A stretch of 64,000 bases of DNA, from the NCBI RefSeq assembly GCF_003289945.1, contig NZ_QMBP01000013.1, forward strand, positions 150,417 through 214,416, given 5' to 3'. Origin of the DNA: Mesorhizobium hawassense. GTDB taxonomy: Bacteria > Pseudomonadota > Alphaproteobacteria > Rhizobiales > Rhizobiaceae. Position 1 is the first letter of the stretch; each line of letters begins with the position of its first letter. The position numbers and the translations under genes were made by a program. Below are positions 17,141 to 23,824 of this stretch, piece after piece. A model generated the notes under the pieces. It made no database searches. It was given only the letters and a program-made list of their open reading frames with translations, and was not told where the DNA came from.

Positions 17141-17506
17141 ATGAGCGCACTCCTGAGTTCCTATCTGCCGATCGTCCTGTTCATCGCCGTGGCGTTGGTC
17201 GTCGGCCTGGCGCTGCTGGTGGCGCCCTTCCTTGTGGCCTATCGCAATCCCGATCCGGAAAAGCTTTCCGCCTATGAATGCGGCTTCAACTCGTTCGACG
17301 ATGCCCGCATGAAATTCGACATCCGCTTCTACCTGGTGTCGATCCTGTTCATCATCTTCGATCTCGAGGTCGCCTTCCTGTTCCCCTGGGCGGTGTCCTT
17401 CTCGAAAGTCGGCATGCTCGGCTTCTGGTCGATGATGGTGTTCCTGGCGGTGCTGACCATCGGCTTTGCCTATGAATGGAAAAAAGGAGCGCTGGAATGG
17501 GATTGA
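17141..17506 (+). CDS. nuoA: NADH-quinone oxidoreductase subunit A
   Basis: Membrane subunit of respiratory complex I, close to the quinone tunnel. It has 121 residues and three predicted membrane helices: one at the N terminus, one after FDIRFYLVSILFIIFDLEVAF, and one at the C terminus. YECGFNSFDDARMKFDIRFY is the conserved ND3-type loop with the reactive cysteine. First gene of the nuo operon; its 3' end overlaps nuoB by 10 bases. Confidence 0.97.
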   Translation: MSALLSSYLPIVLFIAVALVVGLALLVAPFLVAYRNPDPEKLSAYECGFNSFDDARMKFDIRFYLVSILFIIFDLEVAFLFPWAVSFSKVGMLGFWSMMVFLAVLTIGFAYEWKKGALEWD

Positions 17507-18078
17507 ACGACAGTTCAGGCACCCTCGTCGCGCCGAAGCCCAAGGGCATCATCGACCCCAACACCGGCAGGCCGGTGGGGGAGGACGATCCCTTCTTCCT
17601 CGAAATCAACAATGAGCTTGCCGACAAGGGTTTCCTCGTCACCTCGACCGAGGCGCTGATCACCTGGGCGCGCAGTGGCTCGCTGATGTTCATGACCTTC
17701 GGTCTGGCATGCTGTGCCGTCGAGATGATCCACACCTCGATGCCGCGCTACGATAGCGAGCGTTTCGGCGTCGCGCCGCGCGCCTCTCCGCGCCAGTCCG
17801 ACATCATGATCGTTGCCGGCACGCTGACCAACAAGATGGCGCCGGCGCTGCGCAAGGTCTACGACCAGATGCCGGAGCCGCGCTACGTCATCTCGATGGG
17901 CTCCTGCGCCAATGGCGGCGGCTATTACCACTATTCCTATTCGGTGGTGCGCGGCTGCGACCGCGTCGTGCCGGTCGACATCTACGTGCCCGGCTGCCCG
18001 CCGAGCGCCGAAGCGCTGCTCTACGGCATTCTCCTTCTGCAGAAGAAGATCCGCCGCACCGGCACGATCGAACGGTGA
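17497..18078 (+). CDS. nuoB: NADH-quinone oxidoreductase subunit B
   Basis: Carries the terminal [4Fe-4S] cluster N2 of complex I. The 193-residue protein has the adjacent cysteine pair in GLACCAVEMIH, with further cluster ligands at SMGSCANGGG and YVPGCPPSAEALLYG. The start at 17497 (MGLNDSSGTLVAPK) follows an AAAGGAGC ribosome-binding site. An in-frame ATG seven codons earlier, inside nuoA, is less likely. Confidence 0.97.
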   Translation: MGLNDSSGTLVAPKPKGIIDPNTGRPVGEDDPFFLEINNELADKGFLVTSTEALITWARSGSLMFMTFGLACCAVEMIHTSMPRYDSERFGVAPRASPRQSDIMIVAGTLTNKMAPALRKVYDQMPEPRYVISMGSCANGGGYYHYSYSVVRGCDRVVPVDIYVPGCPPSAEALLYGILLLQKKIRRTGTIER

Positions 18079-18082
18079 GCCG

Positions 18083-18685
18083 ATGACCCTGGCGTTGAAC
18101 GAACTCTCCACCCATCTCGGCGAGAAGCTCTCCGGCCGCATCGGCGAAGCCGTGCTTGCCTATGGCGAGCTGACAGTATCCGTCGAGCCGGGCAACCTGA
18201 TCGAGGTGGCGACCTTCCTACGCGACGATGCGCGCTGCCAGTTCATCTCGATCATCGACATTTCCGGCGCCGATTATCCTTCGCGCGCCAGGCGTTTCGA
18301 TGTCGTCTACCACCTGCTGTCGCCGAAGCAGAATGTGCGCATCCGCCTGAAGGTCCAGGCCGACGAGGAGACGCTGGTGCCGTCGCTGACGGCCGTCTAT
18401 CCCGGCGCCGACTGGTACGAGCGCGAGACCTACGACCTCTACGGCGTGCTGTTCTCGGGCCACCCCGATCTGCGTCGCCTTTTGACCGACTACGGCTTCG
18501 AGGGTCATCCGCTGCGCAAGGATTTCCCACTGACCGGCTTTGTCGAGGTTCGCTACGACGACGAGGCCAAGCGGGTCATCTACGAGCCGGTGGAGTTGAA
18601 GCAGGAATTCAGAAACTTCGATTTTCTCTCGCCCTGGGAAGGCACGGACTATGTGCTGCCGGGGGATGAAAAAGCGAAACAGTGA
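18083..18685 (+). CDS. nuoC: NADH-quinone oxidoreductase subunit C
   Basis: The 30-kDa hydrophilic subunit of complex I. The 200-residue protein contains the signature ERETYDLYGVLFSGHPDLRR and LTDYGFEGHPLRKDFPLTG. It starts 4 bases after nuoB. The stop codon (18683-18685) lies inside the first unit of a tandem GTGAATR repeat, so the repeat element begins exactly at the 3' end of the gene. Confidence 0.97.
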   Translation: MTLALNELSTHLGEKLSGRIGEAVLAYGELTVSVEPGNLIEVATFLRDDARCQFISIIDISGADYPSRARRFDVVYHLLSPKQNVRIRLKVQADEETLVPSLTAVYPGADWYERETYDLYGVLFSGHPDLRRLLTDYGFEGHPLRKDFPLTGFVEVRYDDEAKRVIYEPVELKQEFRNFDFLSPWEGTDYVLPGDEKAKQ

Positions 18686-18716
18686 ATGGTGAATAGTGAA
18701 TAGTGAATAGTGAATG
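18682..18716. repeat. Left arm: five tandem GTGAATR heptamers
   Basis: Five consecutive 7-base units (GTGAATG, three GTGAATA, GTGAATG) begin at the nuoC stop codon. They are the reverse complement of the four units at 19103-19130. The two arms bracket a four-helix-bundle gene and could form a long stem in the nuo transcript. Confidence 0.88.
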
Positions 18717-19101
18717 GAAAGGGACAGAGTACCTGGGAAAATCAATGACTATCGAGATCTGAACGTTTGGAAGGACTCGATGGACTTGGCTGTAGATATC
18801 TATCTCGCGACGAAAGCGTTCCCGCGAGAAGAGATGTTCAGCATGACAACCCAGATGCGTCGCGCGGCATCCTCAATCCCGGCTAACATTGCCGAGGGTT
18901 TCGGGCGCGATCAGCGAAAGCCGTTCGTTCAGTTCCTTCGCGTTGCACAAGGTTCGCTGAAAGAATTAGAAACTCATACGCTTCTGGCGATGCGTGTAGG
19001 TTTGTTGGACAAAGAGAATGCAGGACTGCTGTCACTACGAGAAGTTGGGAAAGATGATGCGTTCGTTCATTCGATCCCTGGAGGCTGGTGCGGCCCAATG
19101 A
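18714..19101 (+). pseudogene. Four-helix-bundle (S23 / 23S rRNA IVS-type) protein gene, frameshifted
   Basis: Family proteins of about 115-130 residues are found in rRNA intervening sequences and as stand-alone genes; a nucleic-acid role is suspected. YRDLNVWKDSMDLAVDIYLATK, MTTQMRRAASSIPANIAEG (both shown in part here) and FLRVAQGSLKELETH are clear family signatures. After REVGK (about codon 113) the expected C-terminal helix MMRSFIRSLEAGAAQ is in the +1 frame, ending at TGA 19099-19101. An extra base in the AAA at 19050-19052 explains this. As written, the frame runs on to 19160 through repeat sequence into nuoD. It may be a real inactivation, a sequencing error or a slippage site. The gene is inserted between nuoC and nuoD. 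Confidence 0.8.
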
Positions 19102-19102
19102 C

Positions 19103-19130
19103 TATTCACCATTCACCATTCACCATTCAC
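19103..19130. repeat. Right arm: four tandem heptamers, inverted
   Basis: TATTCAC followed by three CATTCAC units: on the minus strand, GTGAATG three times and GTGAATA once. It is the inverted partner of 18682-18716. Together they delimit a 449-base element inside the nuo operon. It ends 22 bases before nuoD, leaving nuoD with only a weak ribosome-binding site. Confidence 0.88.
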
Positions 19131-19152
19131 TTGGTGCGCGAGCAACACGTCC

Positions 19153-20343
19153 ATGGCTGAAACCTCCGTCCGCAACTTCAACATCAACTTCGGTCCGCAG
19201 CATCCTGCGGCGCACGGCGTTTTGCGCCTGGTGCTGGAGCTGGACGGCGAGGTGGTCGACCGCGTCGATCCGCATATCGGCCTGCTGCATCGCGGCACCG
19301 AGAAGCTGATCGAGGCCAAGACCTACCTGCAGGCGGTGCCTTATCTCGACCGGCTCGATTATTGCGCGCCGATGAACCAGGAGCATGCCTTCGCTTTGGC
19401 CGCCGAGCGCCTGCTCGGCATCGAGGTGCCGAAGCGCGGCCAGCTGATCCGCGTGCTCTATTCCGAGATGGGCCGCATCATGTCGCACATCCTGAATGTG
19501 ACGACGCAGGCGATGGATGTCGGCGCGCTGACGCCGCCGCTGTGGGGCTTCGTCGAGCGCGAAAAGCTCATGGTGTTCTATGAGCGTGCCTCGGGCTCTC
19601 GCATGCACGCGGCCTATTTCCGGCCGGGCGGCGTGCACCAGGACCTGCCGCAGAAGCTGATCGAGGACATCGGCAAGTGGATCGATCCGTTCCTGAAGTC
19701 GATCGACGATCTCGACGCGCTGCTCACCGGCAACCGCATCTTCAAGCAGCGCAATGTCGATATCGGCATCGTGTCGCTGGCCGACGCCTGGGCCTGGGGT
19801 TTCTCGGGCGTGATGGTGCGCGGCTCGGGCGCCGCCTGGGACCTGCGCAAATCGCAGCCCTATGAATGCTATTCCGAGATGGATTTCGACATCCCGATCG
19901 GCAAGAACGGCGACTGCTACGACCGCTACCTGGTGCGCATGGAAGAGATGCGCCAGTCGGCCAAGATCATGCGCCAGTGCGTCGACCTGTTGCTCGGCAA
20001 GGAAAGCGCCGGCCCGGTGTCGAACCTCGACGGCAAGGTCGTGCCGCCGAAGCGCCAGGCCATGAAGCGTTCGATGGAAGCGCTCATCCATCACTTCAAG
20101 CTCTATACCGAGGGCTACCGCGTGCCGGCCGGCGAGGTCTATGCGGCCGTCGAGGCGCCGAAGGGCGAGTTCGGCGTCTACCTCGTCTCCGACGGCACCA
20201 ACAAACCCTATCGCTGCAAGCTGCGCGCGCCCGGTTTCGCACATCTGCAAGCCATGGATTTCCTGTGCCGCGGCCACATGCTGGCCGACGTCACCGCCGT
20301 GCTTGGCTCCCTCGACATCGTGTTTGGTGAGGTCGATCGCTAA
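19153..20343 (+). CDS. nuoD: NADH-quinone oxidoreductase subunit D
   Basis: The 49-kDa subunit, which forms the quinone-binding site with NuoB. The 396-residue protein starts MAETSVRNFNINFGPQHPAA, the GPQHPAAHG motif of the family, and has HIGLLHRGTEKLIE, RSRGDCYDRYLVRMEE-type sequence (here KNGDCYDRYLVRMEEMRQ) and the C-terminal VFGEVDR. NuoC and NuoD are separate, not fused. The inserted S23 element lies just upstream. Confidence 0.97.
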   Translation: MAETSVRNFNINFGPQHPAAHGVLRLVLELDGEVVDRVDPHIGLLHRGTEKLIEAKTYLQAVPYLDRLDYCAPMNQEHAFALAAERLLGIEVPKRGQLIRVLYSEMGRIMSHILNVTTQAMDVGALTPPLWGFVEREKLMVFYERASGSRMHAAYFRPGGVHQDLPQKLIEDIGKWIDPFLKSIDDLDALLTGNRIFKQRNVDIGIVSLADAWAWGFSGVMVRGSGAAWDLRKSQPYECYSEMDFDIPIGKNGDCYDRYLVRMEEMRQSAKIMRQCVDLLLGKESAGPVSNLDGKVVPPKRQAMKRSMEALIHHFKLYTEGYRVPAGEVYAAVEAPKGEFGVYLVSDGTNKPYRCKLRAPGFAHLQAMDFLCRGHMLADVTAVLGSLDIVFGEVDR

Positions 20344-21684
20344 ATGTCAGTCCGCCGTCTCGCAGATGCCAGCGTCCAGCCAGCTTCCTTCGCCTTCAGC
20401 AAGGCGAATGAGGCTGCGGTTCAGCAATGGATCGCCAAATACCCGAAGGGACGCGAACAGTCGGCCATCATCCCTTTGCTGATGATCGCGCAGGAGCAGG
20501 AAGGCTGGGTCACCAAGGCGGCGATCGAGACGATCTCCGACATGCTCGGCATGCCGCGCATCCGCGGCCTCGAGGTCGCGACCTTCTACACGCAATACCA
20601 GCTCAATCCGGTCGGCACGCGGGCGCATATCCAGGTCTGCGGCACCACGCCCTGCATGCTGCGCGGCTCGGAAGCGCTGATGGATGTGTGCCGCTCGAAA
20701 ATCCATCACGACCAGTTCCACACCAATGACAAGGGCACGCTGTCGTGGGAGGAGGTCGAATGCCTCGGCGCCTGCGTCAACGCGCCCATGGTCATGATCT
20801 TCAAGGATACTTTTGAGGACCTTACGCCTGAGCGGTTGGCCGAGATCATCGATCTCTACGACGCCGGCAAGGGCGCCGAGGTCAAGCCAGGCCCGCAGAA
20901 CGGCCGCCACGGCTCCGAGCCAGCCGGCGGCCTGAAGACGCTGACCAGCGAAAAGGCGATCCTGAAGTCGACCCGCGACAAGGAAGCCAGGGCTGCCGCG
21001 AAGGCGGCCAAGGATGCGGCTGCCGCCGCGCCAGCCGCCGCGCCCGCGGCCGTCGTTTCGCAGGCAGCACCTGTTCCGGCCGCGCCAGCGGCTCCGGCAC
21101 CCGCCGCGCCGCCAGCCCCAGGCCCGGTCGCGCCGTCCAAATCCAGCAAGCCGAAGACTCACGCGGCTGAAACCAGCCCGGCGCTCAACACGCCGTCGCC
21201 GGTCAAGGTTGCCCCGGCCACCGAGAACGGCGCCAGCGTCAAGGCGCCGCGCCATTCGGCCGCGAACGCCAACAAGGCCGATCCGGACGTCGAGGCGGTT
21301 TCCAAGCCGCGCAGCGGGCCGAAGACCAAGGCCGAACCGGCGAGCGCTTTCAAGGCGCCGGAAACCAAGCAGCCCGTCGCCAAGACGGCGAAGCCTTCGC
21401 TCGAGGACAAGAACCGGCCCGCCGGCATCGAGCGGCCGGCGACGGTCGACGATCTCAAGCTGATCTCCGGCGTCGGCCCGAAGATCGAGGCGACCCTGCA
21501 TACGCTCGGCATCTACACCTTCGCGCAGGTCGCCGCCTGGAAGAAGGCCGAGCGCGAATGGGTCGACGGCTATCTCAGCTTCCACGGGCGCATCGACCGC
21601 GACGACTGGGTGAACCAGGCCAAGGCGCTCGCCAACGGCGGCGTCGCCGAATACATCCGCGTCTTCGGCAAGAAGCCGGTCTGA
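20344..21684 (+). CDS. nuoE: NADH-quinone oxidoreductase subunit E with long C-terminal extension
   Basis: The 24-kDa subunit with a [2Fe-2S] cluster. The core (about residues 1-180) has the ligands in CGTTPCMLRGSEAL and ECLGACVNAPM. At 446 residues the protein is more than twice the usual 160-200. It continues with a low-complexity Ala/Pro/Lys linker (about 200-360) and a compact C-terminal domain (about 365-446: LKLISGVGPKIEATLHTLGI, TFAQVAAW, GRIDRDDWVNQAKAL). The extension resembles helix-hairpin-helix domains and is closely similar to the end of the 224-residue protein encoded at 23075. Start follows nuoD directly. Confidence 0.95.
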   Translation: MSVRRLADASVQPASFAFSKANEAAVQQWIAKYPKGREQSAIIPLLMIAQEQEGWVTKAAIETISDMLGMPRIRGLEVATFYTQYQLNPVGTRAHIQVCGTTPCMLRGSEALMDVCRSKIHHDQFHTNDKGTLSWEEVECLGACVNAPMVMIFKDTFEDLTPERLAEIIDLYDAGKGAEVKPGPQNGRHGSEPAGGLKTLTSEKAILKSTRDKEARAAAKAAKDAAAAAPAAAPAAVVSQAAPVPAAPAAPAPAAPPAPGPVAPSKSSKPKTHAAETSPALNTPSPVKVAPATENGASVKAPRHSAANANKADPDVEAVSKPRSGPKTKAEPASAFKAPETKQPVAKTAKPSLEDKNRPAGIERPATVDDLKLISGVGPKIEATLHTLGIYTFAQVAAWKKAEREWVDGYLSFHGRIDRDDWVNQAKALANGGVAEYIRVFGKKPV

Positions 21685-21694
21685 GGGACGACAA

Positions 21695-22999
21695 ATGCTT
21701 CAGGACAAAGACCGCATCTTCACCAACATCTACGGCCTCTTCGACACGTCGCTGGCCGGCGCGCAGTCGCGCGGCATCTGGGACGACACGCCGGGCCTGA
21801 TCGCCAAGGGGCGCGACTGGATCGTCAACGAGATGAAGGCGTCGGGCCTGCGCGGCCGTGGCGGCGCCGGCTTCCCGACCGGTCTGAAATGGTCGTTCAT
21901 GCCCAAGCAGAGCGACGGCCGGCCGAGCTATCTGGTCGTCAACGCCGACGAATCCGAGCCGGGCACTTGCAAGGACCGCGACATCCTGCGCAACGACCCT
22001 CACACGCTGGTCGAGGGCTGCCTGATTGCCGGCTTCGCCATGGGCGCGGTCGCGGCCTACATCTATGTGCGCGGCGAGTTCATCCGCGAGCGCGAGGCGC
22101 TGCAGCGCGCCATCGACGAGGCCTACGCGGCCAAGCTCATCGGCAAGAACAACATTTCGGGCTACGACTTCGACGTCTACATGCATCACGGCGCCGGCGC
22201 CTATATCTGCGGCGAGGAGACTGCGCTGCTCGAAAGCCTCGAGGGCAAGAAAGGCCAGCCGCGGCTGAAGCCACCGTTCCCAGCCAATGTCGGCCTCTAT
22301 GGCTGCCCGACCACCGTCAACAACGTCGAGTCGATCGCCGTGGCGCCGACCATTCTTCGCCGTGGCGCGGCCTGGTTCTCTTCCTTCGGCCGGCCGAACA
22401 ATGCGGGCACCAAGCTGTTCTGCGTCTCCGGCCACGTCAACAATCCGTGCACCTTCGAAGAAGCGATGTCGATCCCGTTCCGCGAGCTGATCGAGACGCA
22501 TTGCGGCGGTATCCGCGGCGGCTGGGACAATCTGCTGGCGGTCATTCCGGGCGGCGCTTCGGTGCCGCTGGTGCCGGCCGAGCAGATCATGGACGCGCCG
22601 ATGGATTTCGACGCGCTGCGCGACCTGAAATCTGGCCTCGGCACCGCGGCAGTCATCGTCATGGACAAGTCGACCGATATCGTGAAGGCGATCGCCAGGC
22701 TCTCCTACTTCTACAAGCACGAAAGCTGCGGCCAGTGCACGCCGTGCCGCGAAGGCACCGGCTGGATGTGGCGAGTGATGGAGCGTCTGGTGCGCGGCGA
22801 AGCGCAGAAGCGCGAGATCGACATGCTGCTCGACGTCACCAAGCAGGTCGAGGGCCACACGATCTGCGCGCTGGGCGACGCGGCGGCCTGGCCGATCCAG
22901 GGCCTGATGCGGCATTTCCGCGGCGAGGTGGAACGCCGCATCGACGAGTTTTCGCGCAACGCCCACCGGGTCGAGCCGGTGATGGTGGCGGCGGAATGA
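21695..22999 (+). CDS. nuoF: NADH-quinone oxidoreductase subunit F
   Basis: The 51-kDa subunit that binds NADH, FMN and cluster N3. The 434-residue protein has the glycine-rich NADH site GLRGRGGAGFPTGLKW, the FMN segment VNADESEPGTCKDRDI, YICGEETALLESLEG, and the [4Fe-4S] ligands in ESCGQCTPCREGTGW plus HTICALGDAAAWP. It starts 10 bases after nuoE. Confidence 0.97.
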   Translation: MLQDKDRIFTNIYGLFDTSLAGAQSRGIWDDTPGLIAKGRDWIVNEMKASGLRGRGGAGFPTGLKWSFMPKQSDGRPSYLVVNADESEPGTCKDRDILRNDPHTLVEGCLIAGFAMGAVAAYIYVRGEFIREREALQRAIDEAYAAKLIGKNNISGYDFDVYMHHGAGAYICGEETALLESLEGKKGQPRLKPPFPANVGLYGCPTTVNNVESIAVAPTILRRGAAWFSSFGRPNNAGTKLFCVSGHVNNPCTFEEAMSIPFRELIETHCGGIRGGWDNLLAVIPGGASVPLVPAEQIMDAPMDFDALRDLKSGLGTAAVIVMDKSTDIVKAIARLSYFYKHESCGQCTPCREGTGWMWRVMERLVRGEAQKREIDMLLDVTKQVEGHTICALGDAAAWPIQGLMRHFRGEVERRIDEFSRNAHRVEPVMVAAE

Positions 23000-23074
23000 G
23001 ATTTTGGAATATGGGCGAAAGCCCAAGACTGAAAGCAGGGGCGGGGCATACGAAGAAACGACCAGGAGATCTCT

Positions 23075-23749
23075 ATGGCGCCGTATTCGATACCCTATCC
23101 GTTCATACCTGATTTGGACCAACTCGAGAAAATGAACCAGGACCTGACCAAGATGATGCCAAAGGAGATGGCCAGCGCCGTCAACCTTTTCGCGCATCCG
23201 GTCGCGGGCGCCGCCGCAATGTCGGCGCTCGGCATCGGTCTTGCCAACCATGCCGTCGGCATGTGGATGGGTGCCTTCACCGGCGCGCTGGAAGCCTCGC
23301 AGCGCATGTTCCAGCCATTCCTCGACGACCTCGAGGCGCAGAACGAAGCGGCGGCCAACGCATCCAAGGCGCGCAAGGCGACCGAAACGCTGATCGCCAA
23401 GGCGCAGACCTTCGCCCGCGACGTCACCGACATCGCCGCGACCGCTACCGAGAAGGCGATCGGCGCCGACGCTGTCGAGGAACCTGCCACGGCCGCGCTG
23501 ATGCCGGAAGATTTCCGCCAGCCGAAGGCCGTCGACAAGCCGGCGACGCCGTCGGACCTGAAGGCGATTTCGGGTATCGGACCGAAGCTGGAGAAGGTGC
23601 TCAACGGCCTCGGCATCTGGACCTATGGCCAGATCGCCGCCTGGACGTCGCAAGAGATCGCCTGGGTTGAAGACTATCTGTCGCTCGCCGGCCGCATCGG
23701 CCGCGATGACTGGAAGGCCCAGGCGGCGGCGCTCGCCGCGGCCAAGTAA
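23075..23749 (+). CDS. Complex I-linked 224-residue protein with NuoE-type C-terminal domain
   Basis: Not a canonical Nuo subunit. Residues 1-110 are amphipathic and Ala-rich (MNQDLTKMMPKEMASAVN, GALEASQRMFQPFLDDLEAQ), reminiscent of phasin-like helices. A linker follows. Residues 157-224 (DLKAISGIGPKLEKVLNGLG, YGQIAAW, GRIGRDDWKAQAAALAAAK) match the C-terminal extension of NuoE at about 37 of 65 positions by eye. A good ribosome-binding site (CAGGAG) precedes the ATG. Its place between nuoF and nuoG suggests an accessory or assembly role; that is inference. Confidence 0.85.
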   Translation: MAPYSIPYPFIPDLDQLEKMNQDLTKMMPKEMASAVNLFAHPVAGAAAMSALGIGLANHAVGMWMGAFTGALEASQRMFQPFLDDLEAQNEAAANASKARKATETLIAKAQTFARDVTDIAATATEKAIGADAVEEPATAALMPEDFRQPKAVDKPATPSDLKAISGIGPKLEKVLNGLGIWTYGQIAAWTSQEIAWVEDYLSLAGRIGRDDWKAQAAALAAAK

Positions 23750-23759
23750 AATTGACATG

Positions 23760-23785
23760 CCGGGCGTGGCTCGAGCCGCGCCCGG
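23760..23785 (+). other. Near-perfect 26-base palindrome between accessory gene and nuoG
   Basis: CCGGGCG and CGCCCGG flank a TGGCTCGAGCCG centre, pairing over nearly the whole length. It has no T-run after it, so it is more likely an RNA processing or stability hairpin than a terminator. Confidence 0.5.
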
Positions 23786-23824
23786 AAATTAGAGATTGCG
23801 GAAATCCGCAGGGGTTTGAGGCGA

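Noticed and set aside
17476..17496. Upstream ATG for nuoB inside nuoA
   Set aside because: The seven extra codons (MEKRSAG) precede the ribosome-binding site AAAGGAGC used by the ATG at 17497 and are not family-like.
18682..19130. Heptad repeats considered as a CRISPR array
   Set aside because: Units are 7 bases, directly adjacent without spacers, and the two sets are inverted around a gene. There are no cas genes.
21575..23758. 727-codon minus-strand frame opposite nuoF and the accessory gene
   Set aside because: Same reason: composition-driven shadow with no ribosome site or recognisable domain.
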